Shown: positions 27,189 through 36,743, numbered from the stretch's first letter. The stretch: 64,000 nt of DNA from Streptomyces griseus subsp. griseus (GCF_003610995.1 NZ_CP032543.1:3782001-3846000), one strand, 5' to 3'. Notes: a model not told the origin generated them from the letters alone. Translations and numbers: made by a program.

Positions 27189-27251
27189 CGGCAGGTAGAG
27201 GTGAGCGTCTCCGCTCAGCGCTCAGATGAGGCTGTCAGCCGAAAGGCCGGT

Positions 27252-28334
27252 TCAGCGCTCGGCATCGCCGGCGATGAACTTCTCGACGTTCTCGCGGGCC
27301 TCGTCGTCGAAGTACTGCACGGGCGGCGACTTCATGAAGTAGCTGCTCGCGGAGAGGATGGGGCCACCGATGCCGCGGTCCTTGGCGATCTTCGCCGCAC
27401 GGACGGCGTCGATGATGACACCGGCCGAGTTCGGGGAGTCCCACACCTCGAGCTTGTACTCCAGGTTCAGCGGGACGTCACCGAAGGCGCGGCCCTCGAG
27501 GCGCACGTACGCCCACTTGCGGTCGTCCAGCCAGGCCACGTAGTCCGAGGGGCCGATGTGGACGTTGTCCGCACCGAGCTCGCGGTCACGGATCTGCGAG
27601 GTGACGGCCTGCGTCTTCGAGATCTTCTTGGACTCCAGGCGCTCACGCTCGAGCATGTTCTTGAAGTCCATGTTGCCGCCGACGTTCAGCTGCATCGTGC
27701 GGTCCAGGACGACGCCCCGGTCCTCGAAGAGCTTCGCCATCACACGGTGCGTGATGGTGGCGCCCACCTGGGACTTGATGTCGTCGCCGACGATCGGGAC
27801 ACCGGCCTCGGTGAACTTGTCCGCCCACTCCTTGGTGCCGGCGATGAAGACCGGGAGGGCGTTGACGAAGGCGACCTTGGCGTCGATGGCGCACTGCGCG
27901 TAGAACTTCGCGGCGACCTCGGAACCGACGGGCAGGTAGCAGACGAGAACGTCGACCTGCTTGTCCTTGAGGACCTGGACGACGTCGACCGGGGCGTCCG
28001 CGGACTCCTCGATCGTCTCGCGGTAGTACTTGCCCAGACCGTCGTGGGTGTGGCCGCGCTGGACGGTGACGCCCGTGTTCGGCACGTCCGCGATCTTGAT
28101 GGTGTTGTTCTCGCTGGCGCCGATCGCGTCCGCGAGGTCGAGGCCGACCTTCTTCGCGTCGACGTCGAAGGCGGCGACGAACTCGACGTCGCTGACGTGG
28201 TAATCGCCGAACTGGACGTGCATCAGACCGGGCACCTTGCCGGCCGGATCTGCGTCCTTGTAGTACTCGACGCCCTGCACCAGCGAGGCGGCGCAGTTGC
28301 CCACGCCTACGATGGCTACGCGAACCGAACCCAT
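27252..28334 (-). CDS. inositol-3-phosphate synthase
   Basis: This NAD-dependent enzyme converts glucose 6-phosphate to 1L-myo-inositol 3-phosphate, the first step towards mycothiol and phosphatidylinositol in actinobacteria. The 360-residue protein starts [20 protein letters not shown] (NAD-binding GxGxxxxS). Conserved segments include [46 protein letters not shown] and the C-terminal [18 protein letters not shown] precedes the ATG. The adjacent PadR-type regulator gene, 59 bp upstream, is likely in the same transcription unit. Confidence 0.95.
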   Translation of the reverse strand: MGSVRVAIVGVGNCAASLVQGVEYYKDADPAGKVPGLMHVQFGDYHVSDVEFVAAFDVDAKKVGLDLADAIGASENNTIKIADVPNTGVTVQRGHTHDGLGKYYRETIEESADAPVDVVQVLKDKQVDVLVCYLPVGSEVAAKFYAQCAIDAKVAFVNALPVFIAGTKEWADKFTEAGVPIVGDDIKSQVGATITHRVMAKLFEDRGVVLDRTMQLNVGGNMDFKNMLERERLESKKISKTQAVTSQIRDRELGADNVHIGPSDYVAWLDDRKWAYVRLEGRAFGDVPLNLEYKLEVWDSPNSAGVIIDAVRAAKIAKDRGIGGPILSASSYFMKSPPVQYFDDEARENVEKFIAGDAER

Positions 28335-28393
28335 TCCGGTTGCTCCCTGTGTAATCGGTGTTTCCGATGAAGTCCCCGCGGGGTGCGGTGACT

Positions 28394-29077
28394 TCACTTG
28401 GCGGTGTCGTCGGACGGATCCGGCGGGGTGTCACCCCGGCGCCGGGGCAGGCCGCCCGTCTCTCCTGATGTGTCCTGCTGAGCGGAGCCCTCGGGCGAGG
28501 ACCGTCTCCGATCCCGTCCCGACCGCTCGCTCTCGATGAGCTCGTTCAGCCAGCGCACTTCGCGCTCCACGGATTCCATGCCGTGTCGCTGCAGCTCAAG
28601 TGTGTAGTCGTCGAGTCGTTCACGTGTGCGGGCGAGGGAGGCGCGCATCTTCTCCAGACGCTCCTCCAGCCTGCTGCGCCTGCCTTCGAGCACCCGCATC
28701 CGCACCTCGCGCTCGGTCTGCCCGAAGAAGGCGAAGCGGGCCGCGAAGTGCTCGTCCTCCCAGGTGTCCGGACCGGTGTGCGAGAGCAGCTCCTCGAAGT
28801 GCTCCTTACCTTCCGCCGTCAGCCGGTAGACGATCTTGGCCCGGCGTCCGGTGAGGGACGAGGCGGTCGTCGTGTCCACCGGGTCACCGGCGGGCTCCTC
28901 GATCAACCAGCCGCTGGCCACCAGCGTCTTGAGGCACGGGTAGAGCGTTCCGTAGCTGAACGCACGGAAGATCCCCAGCGAGGTGTTGAGGCGTTTGCGC
29001 AGCTCGTAGCCGTGCATCGGAGACTCGCGGAGCAGCCCGAGAACGGCGAACTCGAGGATGCCGGAGCGTCGGCTCAC
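28394..29077 (-). CDS. PadR family transcriptional regulator
   Basis: This 227-residue protein starts at GTG 29077 with AGGAGGAGAC upstream. It has the N-terminal winged helix of PadR ([48 protein letters not shown]) and a C-terminal coiled coil rich in Arg/Glu (residues about 135-190) of the Vir/PadR dimerisation type. The tail is charged and probably disordered. A perfect inverted repeat upstream (29149-29173) is the likely autoregulatory operator. The equivalent Streptomyces gene next to inositol phosphate synthase suggests control of that operon, which is inference. Confidence 0.9.
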   Translation of the reverse strand: MSRRSGILEFAVLGLLRESPMHGYELRKRLNTSLGIFRAFSYGTLYPCLKTLVASGWLIEEPAGDPVDTTTASSLTGRRAKIVYRLTAEGKEHFEELLSHTGPDTWEDEHFAARFAFFGQTEREVRMRVLEGRRSRLEERLEKMRASLARTRERLDDYTLELQRHGMESVEREVRWLNELIESERSGRDRRRSSPEGSAQQDTSGETGGLPRRRGDTPPDPSDDTAK

Positions 29078-29148
29078 GGGTGTCTCCTCCTTCTGCCGTC
29101 GGCTCCGCGGCAACCGTCTGCCGGATCCACTGACGTACTTATGCCGCC

Positions 29149-29173
29149 CTGATGTATCGATTCGATACATCAG
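29149..29173. promoter_or_regulatory. inverted repeat operator for the PadR regulator
   Basis: CTGATGTATCGA and TCGATACATCAG are perfect reverse complements around one base. The ATGTATCGA/TCGATACAT core matches the usual PadR box form (ATGT...ACAT). It lies 72-96 bp upstream of the padR start codon in an AT-richer patch, and its arms contain TATCGAT-like -10 material. Confidence 0.8.
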
Positions 29174-29295
29174 CACGATAGATCGGTCCGCCGGGTTCGA
29201 CAAGGGTGACCTTCGTGAGCGGCGTCACATCATCAATTCGTAGGGAGCGACTTGCGTTGTTTGGGGTGAACTTCGGCCCTAGGAGGGTTTTGACC

Positions 29296-29469
29296 GTGCG
29301 TAGTCTGTGCGGCATGCAGACCACCGGGAACCGTGAGGCGTCGTTGTACGTCAGTCATCGCGGACTGCCGGATGTACTGCGGATGAGCCTTCCGCAGGGC
29401 TGGTCCGTAATTCGGGGGGACCGGATCTCAACTGCCGCTTCCAGGCGCTCTCGCCTGCCCGAGGAGTAG
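29296..29469 (+). CDS. small hypothetical protein upstream of the class A PBP
   Basis: GTG at 29296, with AGGAGGG eight bases upstream, opens a 57-residue ORF: VRSLCGMQTTGNREASLYVS, then HRGLPDVLRMSLPQGWSVIR and GDRISTAASRRSRLPEE. Its terminal codons GAG GAG TAG supply the ribosome site of the PBP gene, seven bases on, so the two are translationally linked. No membrane segment or known domain is visible. The composition fits coding DNA. A similar small protein occurs at this place in other Streptomyces to my recollection; the function is unknown. Confidence 0.6.
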   Translation: MRSLCGMQTTGNREASLYVSHRGLPDVLRMSLPQGWSVIRGDRISTAASRRSRLPEE

Positions 29470-29476
29470 TCGTTCC

Positions 29477-32179
29477 ATGAGCGAGCACCGTCGCAAATCG
29501 TCCCAGCCGCAAGGTGGCGGACGGGCCGCGGCCAGACGAGCCGCCCAGCAGTCGACAGGACGCCGAGCGGCCCCGTCACGTAGAGCAACGTCCGCGTCAC
29601 CTTCCGAATCGCCGTCCGGTTCGCACGGCGAAGAGCGCCAGTACAGCAGCCGCGCCGAGGCCCGCCGCGCGGCTCAGCGCGGCGGTGGCAGGCGGCGGGG
29701 CGGCGGCGACGCGGGGCCTCCCGGCAAGAAGCGACTGATCGACTACCCGCGGTACGGCCGGTACGGATTCCGTCGCTGGCTGCCCTCGTGGAAGCTGGTC
29801 TCCGGTCTCTGCGTCGGCTTCCTCGGCATGCTGATGGGCATCGCCGGTGTCTCGTACGCCCTGGTGAGCAAGCCGAACATCCAGGACGCGGCCAAGGCGC
29901 AGAACAACGTCTACTACTGGGCCGACGGCAAGCCGATGGTGGCGACCGGTGGTTCGGTCAACCGCCAGGAGATCAGCTACGAGCAGATTCCCGTGGCGAT
30001 GCGCAACGCCGTGGTCTCGGCCGAGAACAAGAGCTTCTGGACGGACCGGGGCATCGACCCCAAGGGCATCGGCCGTGCCGTGTTCAACATGGCGACGGGC
30101 GGCCAGACCCAGGGTGGTTCGACCATCACCCAGCAGTACGTGAAGAACTCCCGGCTCAACCAGGACCAGACGTTCACGCGTAAGTTCAAAGAGCTCTTCA
30201 TCACCCTCAAGGTGGCCGACGAGACGGACAAGCGGGACGTCATGGCCGGCTACCTGAACGTCTCGTACTACGGGCGCGGCGCCTCCGGTCTGCAGGCCGC
30301 GGCCCGTACGTACTACGACAAGGAAGCCACGAAGCTCAACCCGAGCGAGTGCGCTTTCCTGGCGACGCTGCTCAAGGGCGCCAGCTACTACGACCCGGCC
30401 GGTGCCATGGACATCGACCGCAACAACGCGACGCCGGAGAAGAACCTCGACCGTGCCAAGAAGCGCTGGGCGTGGATCCTCGACGAGCAGGTCAAGGACG
30501 GCAAGATGCCGGCGGCGGAGCGGGCCAAGTACACCGAGTTCCCCATGCCCAAGCCGCTGAAGAAGGACGCCAAGCTGGGCGGTCAGACCGGCTACCTGGT
30601 GGAGCTGGCGCGCAAGTACTTCCTCGCCAACAACAAGCGCTACACCGCCAAGGAGATGGAACTCGGCGGCTTCGAGATCCACACCACCTTCGACAGGAAG
30701 AAGGTGGACCAGCTCGCCAAGGCGGTGGACAAGGTCTACAAGGCCAAGATCCGCCCCGAGGAGCGTCCCGATACGGACACCCATGTGGAGTTCGGCGGTG
30801 CCTCGGTGGACACGAAGACGGGCGCGATCCTCGCCACGTACGGCGGGCAGGACGCCACGAAGCACTTCACCAACAACGCCGACGCGACCGGCGCTCAGGT
30901 CGGCTCGACCTGGAAGCCCTTCGTCCTGGCCGCGGCGATGCAGTACGGCGTACGTGACCCGGAGGGCCCGCAGGAACAGGGCCTGTCCGAGCGGACCATC
31001 GTCTCGCCGAAGAGCATCTACAACGGCGACAACAAGCTGCAGATCAAGAACTACAACGGCGAGGTCTGGAAGGACAAGGACGACAACGAGTGGCTCCAGA
31101 CGAACGACGGTGACTTCGACCACGGTGAGATCGACCTGCGGCACGCGATGGAGCAGTCGGCCAACTCCCCCTTCGTCCAGCTCGGTATGGACGTCGGGAC
31201 GGACAAGGTCAAGGAAGCCGCCGTCGCCGCCGGTCTCAAGGACGACGACATGATGGCGGACGCCACCGTTCCGTCGTTCTCCATCGGAACGTCCTCGCCC
31301 AGCGCCATCCGGATGGCGGGCGCCTACGCCACCTTCGCCACGAGCGGCCAGCAGAACCCCACGTACTCGGTCAGAGAGGTGAAGTACGAGGGCAAGGTCG
31401 TCTTCCAGCACAAGAAGCAGGCCAAGCGCGCCTTCTCCCCGCTGATCGCGGACAACGTCACGGACGTGCTGAAGAACGTGGTGGAGAACGGTACGGGCAA
31501 GCCCGCGCGACTCGAAGGACGTGAGGCGGCGGGGAAGACGGGTACGACGGACGGCAACAAGTCCGCCTGGTTCGTCGGCTACACCCCGCAGCTCTCGACG
31601 GCGATCAGCATGTTCCGCCTGGACGACGACGAGACCAACAAGAAGCGCCAGTTCGAGAAGATGTTCGGCACCGGCGGCGAGAAGAAGATCCACGGAAACT
31701 CGTTCCCGGCGTCCATCTGGCACGACTACATGACCGCGGCGATGAAGGGGAAGAAGGTCCTCTCGTTCCCGGAGCCGCAGCCCATCGGTGAGACCGTCTG
31801 GGGCGGTGGCGCGGCCAGCCCGAGCCCGACGCCCAGCCCGACGCCTTCTCCGACGCCCACCAGCGAGGAGCCGGAGCCGCCGACGCCGTCCCCGACGCCC
31901 ACCACGCCCTCGCCCACACCGAGCAAGACCTGTGAGGCCTGGGACTGGAACTGCCAGAACCCCAACGGCGGTGCGGCCAACGCCGGCGCGGACGGCGGTG
32001 CGAACGCGGGAGCGGACGGCGGAGGAGCCAACGCCGGTGCCGATGGCGGTGCGAACGCGGGAGCGGACGGCGGGGCGAATACCGGCACCACCGAAGGCAC
32101 CACCGAAGGTGCCACCGGTGGGAACGGCGGCAACAACAGCGGTGGTGGCGGGTTCTGGAGCGGCACCACCGGCGGATAG
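29477..32179 (+). CDS. class A penicillin-binding protein (transglycosylase/transpeptidase)
   Basis: This 900-residue bifunctional enzyme polymerises and crosslinks peptidoglycan. A very basic cytoplasmic N-terminus of about 100 residues precedes one transmembrane helix (LVSGLCVGFLGMLMGIAGVS). The GT51 domain has the catalytic glutamate in SAENKSFWTDRG and GGSTITQQYVKN. The transpeptidase domain has SxxK as STWK near residue 476, SAN near 560 and KTGT near 686. After about residue 770 the protein is Pro/Ser/Thr-rich (SPTPSPTPSPTP), then Gly/Ala/Asp repeats, with two cysteines in CEAWDWNCQN. The tail may span or anchor in the wall. Confidence 0.95.
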   Translation: MSEHRRKSSQPQGGGRAAARRAAQQSTGRRAAPSRRATSASPSESPSGSHGEERQYSSRAEARRAAQRGGGRRRGGGDAGPPGKKRLIDYPRYGRYGFRRWLPSWKLVSGLCVGFLGMLMGIAGVSYALVSKPNIQDAAKAQNNVYYWADGKPMVATGGSVNRQEISYEQIPVAMRNAVVSAENKSFWTDRGIDPKGIGRAVFNMATGGQTQGGSTITQQYVKNSRLNQDQTFTRKFKELFITLKVADETDKRDVMAGYLNVSYYGRGASGLQAAARTYYDKEATKLNPSECAFLATLLKGASYYDPAGAMDIDRNNATPEKNLDRAKKRWAWILDEQVKDGKMPAAERAKYTEFPMPKPLKKDAKLGGQTGYLVELARKYFLANNKRYTAKEMELGGFEIHTTFDRKKVDQLAKAVDKVYKAKIRPEERPDTDTHVEFGGASVDTKTGAILATYGGQDATKHFTNNADATGAQVGSTWKPFVLAAAMQYGVRDPEGPQEQGLSERTIVSPKSIYNGDNKLQIKNYNGEVWKDKDDNEWLQTNDGDFDHGEIDLRHAMEQSANSPFVQLGMDVGTDKVKEAAVAAGLKDDDMMADATVPSFSIGTSSPSAIRMAGAYATFATSGQQNPTYSVREVKYEGKVVFQHKKQAKRAFSPLIADNVTDVLKNVVENGTGKPARLEGREAAGKTGTTDGNKSAWFVGYTPQLSTAISMFRLDDDETNKKRQFEKMFGTGGEKKIHGNSFPASIWHDYMTAAMKGKKVLSFPEPQPIGETVWGGGAASPSPTPSPTPSPTPTSEEPEPPTPSPTPTTPSPTPSKTCEAWDWNCQNPNGGAANAGADGGANAGADGGGANAGADGGANAGADGGANTGTTEGTTEGATGGNGGNNSGGGGFWSGTTGG
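31966..32082 (+). repeat. tandem repeats encoding GGANAGAD units in the PBP tail
   Basis: Imperfect repeats of about 24 bases encode successive GG(G)ANAGAD units at the C-terminus of the PBP, five copies in a row, followed by a TEGTTEG repeat. Such runs vary in copy number by slippage. Confidence 0.8.
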
Positions 32180-32224
32180 CCGCACCGCAGCAGGGGCCGT
32201 GACCGGCCCTGGACGCCCGCAGGA

Positions 32225-32264
32225 CGAGGGCCGCCGACACCCGGACGGGGTGCGGCGGCCCTCG
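32225..32264 (+). terminator. terminator after the PBP gene
   Basis: CGAGGGCCGCCG (32225-32236) pairs with CGGCGGCCCTCG (32253-32264) around 16 bases that can extend the stem further. It lies 46 bp after the PBP stop. Confidence 0.8.
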
Positions 32265-32350
32265 CCGCGTTCGGGGAGACGTGAGCCCTCCTGACGTGTC
32301 CCGGGCCGGTCCATGCCCGGGCCACAGCCCCGTACGGCAGGATGTGCGGC

Positions 32351-33853
32351 ATGCCAAGCCCCAGTGCAGAGGACACGAGCGTGCAGCAGCAGGAGCGGCC
32401 CGTCGTGCGGCCCACGGATCAGGACGAGGTCGCGGCGGCTGGCAGCGAACTGTTCGGCGGCCGGGTGGGGCGCTGGGCCCGGCTCGGCGACGGTCCGCTG
32501 ACACCCGTACGCGTCGTCGTCCTGACCATGATCGGGATGTTCGCCCTCGGCATGGTCCAGAAGATCCCCTGCTACGAGTGGGCCTGGTTCCGCGGAGCCA
32601 CCTCGCAGTACACGCACGCCTGCTACTCCGACATCCCGCACCTCTTCCTGGGACGCGGTTTCGCCGACGGGCTGATCCCGTACTTCGACCGGCTGAGCGG
32701 CGACATGCAGTACCTGGAGTACCCCGTACTGACCGGGGTCTTCATGCAGGTCGCCTCCTGGCTGACCCTCACGCCGGACAGCGACCCCATCCAGCAGCGC
32801 GAGCAGATGTACTGGATGGTCAATGCGGGCATGCTGATGATCTGCGCGGTGGTCATCGCCGTGTGCACCGTACGCACCCACCGGCGGCGCCCCTGGGACG
32901 GCCTGCTGGTCGCCCTGGCCCCCGCGTTCGCCCTCACCGCCACCATCAACTGGGACCTGCTGGCCGTCGCCCTGACGGCCGCGGCGATGCTCATGTGGTC
33001 GCGGGGCCGGGTGCTCGCGTTCGGCATCCTCATCGGCCTCGCGACGGCCGCCAAGCTCTACCCCGTCCTGCTGCTCGGCCCGCTCCTGGTGCTCTGCTGG
33101 CGGGCGGGCCGGTGGCGCGAGTACGGCACGGCCCTGCTCGGTGCGGGGGCGGCCTGGCTGGCGGTGAACCTGCCGGTGATGCTCTACGCCCCCGAGGGGT
33201 GGCGGAAGTTCTACACCTTCAGCCAGGAGCGGCCCATCGACTTCGGCTCGTTCTGGCTGATCATCACCCAGCGCACCGGGAAGCCCATCGACGTGGAGAC
33301 GGTGAACACCGCGTCCGTGGTCCTAATGGTCGTGTTCTGCGCGGGCATCGCCGGCCTGGCACTCACCGCCGCCCGCCGGCCGCGCTTCGCCCAGCTGGCG
33401 TTCCTGGTGGTGGCCGCCTTCGTCCTGACGAACAAGGTCTACTCACCGCAGTACGTGCTCTGGCTGATCCCGCTCGCCGTGCTGGCCAGGCCGCGCTGGC
33501 GCGACTTCCTCATCTGGCAGGCCTGCGAGGTCATGTACTTCCTGGGGATCTGGTTCTACCTCGCGTACACCAGCGGCGGGGACAAGCACCAGGGGCTGCC
33601 GCAGGAGGGGTACCACCTCGCGATCGCCCTGCACCTGCTGGGCACGCTGTACCTGTGCGCCCTGGTCGTACGGGACATCCTGCTGCCGGAGAAGGACCCG
33701 GTGCGCGAGGACGGGTCGGACGACCCGTCGGGCGGAGTCCTCGACGGGGCGCCGGACGCGTTCGTGTTCGCGCCCGACGCCCGGCCCTCCGGGCACGCGG
33801 CCCCGACGGTCACGGGAACTCAGGTGGAGTGGGGCGCGGCCCGGGAGCGGTGA
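32351..33853 (+). CDS. GT87 family membrane glycosyltransferase
   Basis: This 500-residue polytopic protein resembles the actinobacterial DUF2029/GT87 polyprenyl-phosphate-mannose-dependent mannosyltransferases. A short charged cytoplasmic start is followed by a first helix (VRVVVLTMIGMFALGMV) and an extracytoplasmic loop with conserved acidic and aromatic residues (DRLSGDMQYLEYPVLTGVFM). About ten further helices include ATINWDLLAVALTAAAMLMW, ATAAKLYPVLLLGPLLV and NKVYSPQYVLWLIPLAVLA. ATG at 32351 was chosen; an ATG nine bases earlier is also possible. The acceptor is unknown. The wall-synthesis neighbours suggest a surface glycan. Confidence 0.85.
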   Translation: MPSPSAEDTSVQQQERPVVRPTDQDEVAAAGSELFGGRVGRWARLGDGPLTPVRVVVLTMIGMFALGMVQKIPCYEWAWFRGATSQYTHACYSDIPHLFLGRGFADGLIPYFDRLSGDMQYLEYPVLTGVFMQVASWLTLTPDSDPIQQREQMYWMVNAGMLMICAVVIAVCTVRTHRRRPWDGLLVALAPAFALTATINWDLLAVALTAAAMLMWSRGRVLAFGILIGLATAAKLYPVLLLGPLLVLCWRAGRWREYGTALLGAGAAWLAVNLPVMLYAPEGWRKFYTFSQERPIDFGSFWLIITQRTGKPIDVETVNTASVVLMVVFCAGIAGLALTAARRPRFAQLAFLVVAAFVLTNKVYSPQYVLWLIPLAVLARPRWRDFLIWQACEVMYFLGIWFYLAYTSGGDKHQGLPQEGYHLAIALHLLGTLYLCALVVRDILLPEKDPVREDGSDDPSGGVLDGAPDAFVFAPDARPSGHAAPTVTGTQVEWGAARER

Positions 33854-33868
33854 CCCGCGGCGGGTCGG

Positions 33869-34900
33869 TCAGTGGTCGACGAGCCGGTCGGGCTGCGTGG
33901 TCGTGTGGCGCAGATGGGCGACCAGCTCGTCACCGACCCGCGGCTCCTGCGCGTCCGAGGGCACGAACAGGATCGACACCTGCATGTGCGGCGGCTCGGC
34001 GAACCACCGCTGCTTGCCCGCCCAGACGAACGGCGACAGGTTCCGGTTGACCGTGGCCAGACCGGCGCGCGCGACGCCCTTGGCCCGCGGCATCACCCCG
34101 TGCAGCGCCTTGGGTGCCTCCAGGCCGACCCCGTGGGACGTACCGCCCGCGACGACGACCAGCCAGCCGTCGGACGCGGCCTTCTGTTGGCGGTAGCCGA
34201 ACCGGTCGCCCTTGACCACCGGCGTGACGTCCAGGACGGCGCCCCGGTACTCCGTGGCCTCGTGGTCACCGAGCCAGAGCCGGGTCCCGATACGGGCGCG
34301 GAAACGGGTCTGCGGGAACTGCTGCTGGAGCCGGGCCAGCTCCTCGGCGCGCAGATGGCTGACGAACATCGTGTGCAGCGGCAGCCGGGCCGCGCGCAGC
34401 CGGTCCATCCACCCTATGACCTCCTCGACGGCGTCCGAGCCGTCGGTGCGGTCCAGCGGCAGGTGCAGCGCGAAGCCTTCGAGCCGTACGTCCTCGATCG
34501 CCGCGTGCAGCAGCCCGAGCTCCTCCTCCTTGACGCCGTGGCGCTTCATGGAGCTCATGCACTCGATGACGACCCGGGCGCCCACCAGGGCGTGCACCCC
34601 GTCGACGGAGGAGACGGACCGGATGACGCGGTCCGGCAGCGGGACCGGCTCCTCGCCCCGCCGGAACGGGGTCAGAACGAGCAGATCGCCGCTGAACCAG
34701 TCCTTGATCGTGGCGGCCTCGTAGGTGGTGCCGACGGCGAGGGTGTCGGAGCCGAAGCGGATCGTCTCGTCGGCGAGCCGCTCGTGGCCGAAACCGTAAC
34801 CGTTGCCCTTGCAGACCGGTACGAGCCCGGGGAACTGGTCGATCACGGACTTCTGGTGCGCCCGCCAGCGCGCGGTGTCGACGTAGAGGGAGAGCGCCAT
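33869..34900 (-). CDS. alanine racemase-like PLP protein
   Basis: This 343-residue protein has the N-terminal fold-type III barrel of alanine racemase: LYVDTARWRAHQKSVIDQFP, with the PLP lysine in VPVCKGNGYGFG, and RIGTRLWLGDHEATEYRGAV. The C-terminal beta-domain signature of true alanine racemases (the catalytic tyrosine region and MDQ-type motif) is not obvious, so activity should not be assumed. It is encoded just downstream of femX (61 bp) in the same direction, which suggests supply or handling of an amino acid for peptidoglycan bridges. Confidence 0.8.
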   Translation of the reverse strand: MALSLYVDTARWRAHQKSVIDQFPGLVPVCKGNGYGFGHERLADETIRFGSDTLAVGTTYEAATIKDWFSGDLLVLTPFRRGEEPVPLPDRVIRSVSSVDGVHALVGARVVIECMSSMKRHGVKEEELGLLHAAIEDVRLEGFALHLPLDRTDGSDAVEEVIGWMDRLRAARLPLHTMFVSHLRAEELARLQQQFPQTRFRARIGTRLWLGDHEATEYRGAVLDVTPVVKGDRFGYRQQKAASDGWLVVVAGGTSHGVGLEAPKALHGVMPRAKGVARAGLATVNRNLSPFVWAGKQRWFAEPPHMQVSILFVPSDAQEPRVGDELVAHLRHTTTQPDRLVDH

Positions 34901-34961
34901 GGCCGGCCCGGAACCTTTCTGGTGGCTGTGGATGCGGTGGGTGGTGCTGTCGTGCAGCGCG

Positions 34962-36080
34962 TCAGCGGCGCGACATGTAGATGTCGAGCGCCTTGTGGAG
35001 CACCTTGTTCAGCGGGAAGTCCCACTCGCCGACGTACTCGACCGCCTCGCCGCCGGTGCCGACCTTGAACTGGATCAGGCCGAAGAGGTGGTCGTTCTCG
35101 TCCAGCGAGTCGCTGATGCCGCGCAGGTCGTAGACGGTGGCGCCCATCGCGTAGCTGTCGCGGAGCATCCGCCACTGCATGGCGTTGGAGGGCCGGACCT
35201 CGCGCCCGATGTTGTCGGAGGCGCCGTAGGAGTACCAGACGTGCCCGCCGACGACGAGCATCGTGGCGGCGGAGAGGTTCACGCCGTTGTGCCGGGCGAA
35301 GTAGAGCCGCATCCGGTTGGGATCCTCGGAGTTGAGGACCGTCCACATGCGCTGGAAGTAGGAGAGGGGGCGCGGGCGGAAGTGGTCGCGCACGGCCGTG
35401 ATCTCGTACAGCCGCTGCCACTCGGCCAGGTCCTCGTAGCCGCCCTGGACGACCTCGACACCGGCCTTGTCGGCCTTCTTGATGTTGCGGCGCCACAGCT
35501 GGTTGAAGCCCTTGAGGACGTCCTCCAGGGAGCGGTTGGCCAGCGGTACCTGGAAGACGTAACGCGGCTGTACGTCGCCGAATCCGGCGCCGCCGTCCTC
35601 GCCCTGCTGCCAGCCCATCTTCCGCAGCCGGTCCGCGACCTCGAAGGCGCGCGGCTCGATGTGGGTGGCCTCGACGTCGCGCAGGCGCTTGACGTCCGGG
35701 TCCTGGATGCCGGACTTGATGGCCGCCGAGTCCCAGCGCCGGATGACCACCGGCGGGCCCATCTTCACGGAGAAGGCGCCCTGCTGCTTGAGGTGGGCGA
35801 GCATCGGCTCGAGCCAGTCGCTCAGGTTGGGCGCGTACCAGTTGATGACCGGGCCCTCGGGGAGGTACGCCAGGTAGCGCTTGATCTTCGGCAGCTGGCG
35901 GTACAGGACGAGGCCGGCGCCGACGATCTCGCCGCTCTTGTCGAACCAGCCCAGGCTCTCCGAGCGCCATTCGGTCTTCACGTCAGCCCACGCCGGGACC
36001 TGGCAGTGACTGGCCGAGGACAGGCTCTGGATGTACGCCAGATGCTGCTCTCGGCTGATGGTCCTCAGGGTCAGGCTCAT
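34962..36080 (-). CDS. femX: FemX-type peptidoglycan bridge aminoacyltransferase
   Basis: This 372-residue protein starts at ATG 36080 with GAGGAGCG upstream (a longer in-frame start lacks support). It is a Fem/FmhB-family protein with a duplicated GNAT fold. Recognisable segments include HCQVPAWADVKTEWRSESLG, YLAYLPEGPVINWYAPN, NIKKADKAGVEVVQG and SNAMQWRMLRDSYAMGATVYD. FemX of S. coelicolor adds the first glycine to the LL-diaminopimelate of lipid II, so the same role is likely. It is cotranscribed with the alanine-racemase-like gene. Confidence 0.9.
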   Translation of the reverse strand: MSLTLRTISREQHLAYIQSLSSASHCQVPAWADVKTEWRSESLGWFDKSGEIVGAGLVLYRQLPKIKRYLAYLPEGPVINWYAPNLSDWLEPMLAHLKQQGAFSVKMGPPVVIRRWDSAAIKSGIQDPDVKRLRDVEATHIEPRAFEVADRLRKMGWQQGEDGGAGFGDVQPRYVFQVPLANRSLEDVLKGFNQLWRRNIKKADKAGVEVVQGGYEDLAEWQRLYEITAVRDHFRPRPLSYFQRMWTVLNSEDPNRMRLYFARHNGVNLSAATMLVVGGHVWYSYGASDNIGREVRPSNAMQWRMLRDSYAMGATVYDLRGISDSLDENDHLFGLIQFKVGTGGEAVEYVGEWDFPLNKVLHKALDIYMSRR

Positions 36081-36201
36081 GCGGGGCGCTCCTCGGCAGG
36101 TGTGTCCCCATCGGTCAGGGGCTCCGGCTCTCGCGCCGAAGCCTACTGTGACCGAGGGGCACCCGGCCTGGCCGCGTAGGGCCGGAACGCCCGCGACGGA
36201 C

Positions 36202-36229
36202 CGGTGCGGCCCCGTGGACGGCCGCACCG
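36202..36229 (-). terminator. terminator after small membrane protein gene
   Basis: CGGTGCGGCC (36202-36211) is the reverse complement of GGCCGCACCG (36220-36229). It lies 14 bp downstream of the minus-strand stop at 36243. Confidence 0.7.
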
Positions 36230-36242
36230 AGTCCTGCGCCGG

Positions 36243-36584
36243 TCAGGTGATGACGCCGCCGAAGAGGCCGCCGTGCGCCATGCCGAGGTAGAAACCGACT
36301 GCGGAGGCGCCGATCCCCATGATCAGGCCGAACCTCTCCCAGGTGGTCTTCGAGATGAACTGGCCGTAGAGGCCGGTGACGATCCCGACCAGCCCCGCCC
36401 ACGAGCTGATCAGGTGCAGGTTGTGGAACATCGCCGTCACGAAGGCGAGGACGCCGAGCACCCCGGTCACCAGCATCAGGACGTCCTGTACGGGGTGCGG
36501 CCTGCCGTCCGTCGCGAAGAGCGAGCCGGTGGCGGGGCGGCCGGTCGTGGAGCGGGAGCCGGCGGGACGAATGGTCTGTGCCAT
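36243..36584 (-). CDS. small integral membrane protein
   Basis: This 113-residue protein starts at ATG 36584 ([14 protein letters not shown]). It has a polar N-terminus of about 35 residues and then three hydrophobic segments ([59 protein letters not shown]) with a short C-terminal tail. No family is recognised. It occupies the place between femX and rpsF where Streptomyces genomes have a conserved small membrane protein. It is transcribed divergently from rpsF. Confidence 0.75.
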   Translation of the reverse strand: MAQTIRPAGSRSTTGRPATGSLFATDGRPHPVQDVLMLVTGVLGVLAFVTAMFHNLHLISSWAGLVGIVTGLYGQFISKTTWERFGLIMGIGASAVGFYLGMAHGGLFGGVIT

Positions 36585-36713
36585 GGATGGACCTCCTGGC
36601 CGGACGGGCGGTGGAATGTAGCGCCTCTCACACCGCATCTGTCTCGATTGTGCCTCCGAGGCTTCGGATCCGCCCTCCGAATCCGGACCGGATGTGCTCG
36701 CTGACCTCCGGAT

Positions 36714-36743
36714 TTCAACCGGAAGCCGGTCTACAGGTAGTCT
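36714..36743 (+). promoter_or_regulatory. promoter of the rpsF-ssb-rpsR-rplI operon
   Basis: TTCAAC (36714-36719) and TAGTCT (36738-36743) are separated by 18 bases. A transcript starting near 36750 would have a leader of about 170 bases before rpsF. Confidence 0.6.

Noticed and set aside
31966..32082. Short tandem repeats considered as a CRISPR-like array
   Set aside because: They are imperfect, in frame and code for GGANAGAD units of the PBP tail without spacers; no cas genes are present.
29597..32881. 1,094-codon open frame antisense to the PBP and GT87 genes
   Set aside because: It is the mirror frame of GC-rich coding DNA; the plus-strand frame has all PBP motifs, while the antisense product is Arg/Gly/Val-rich with no domain.
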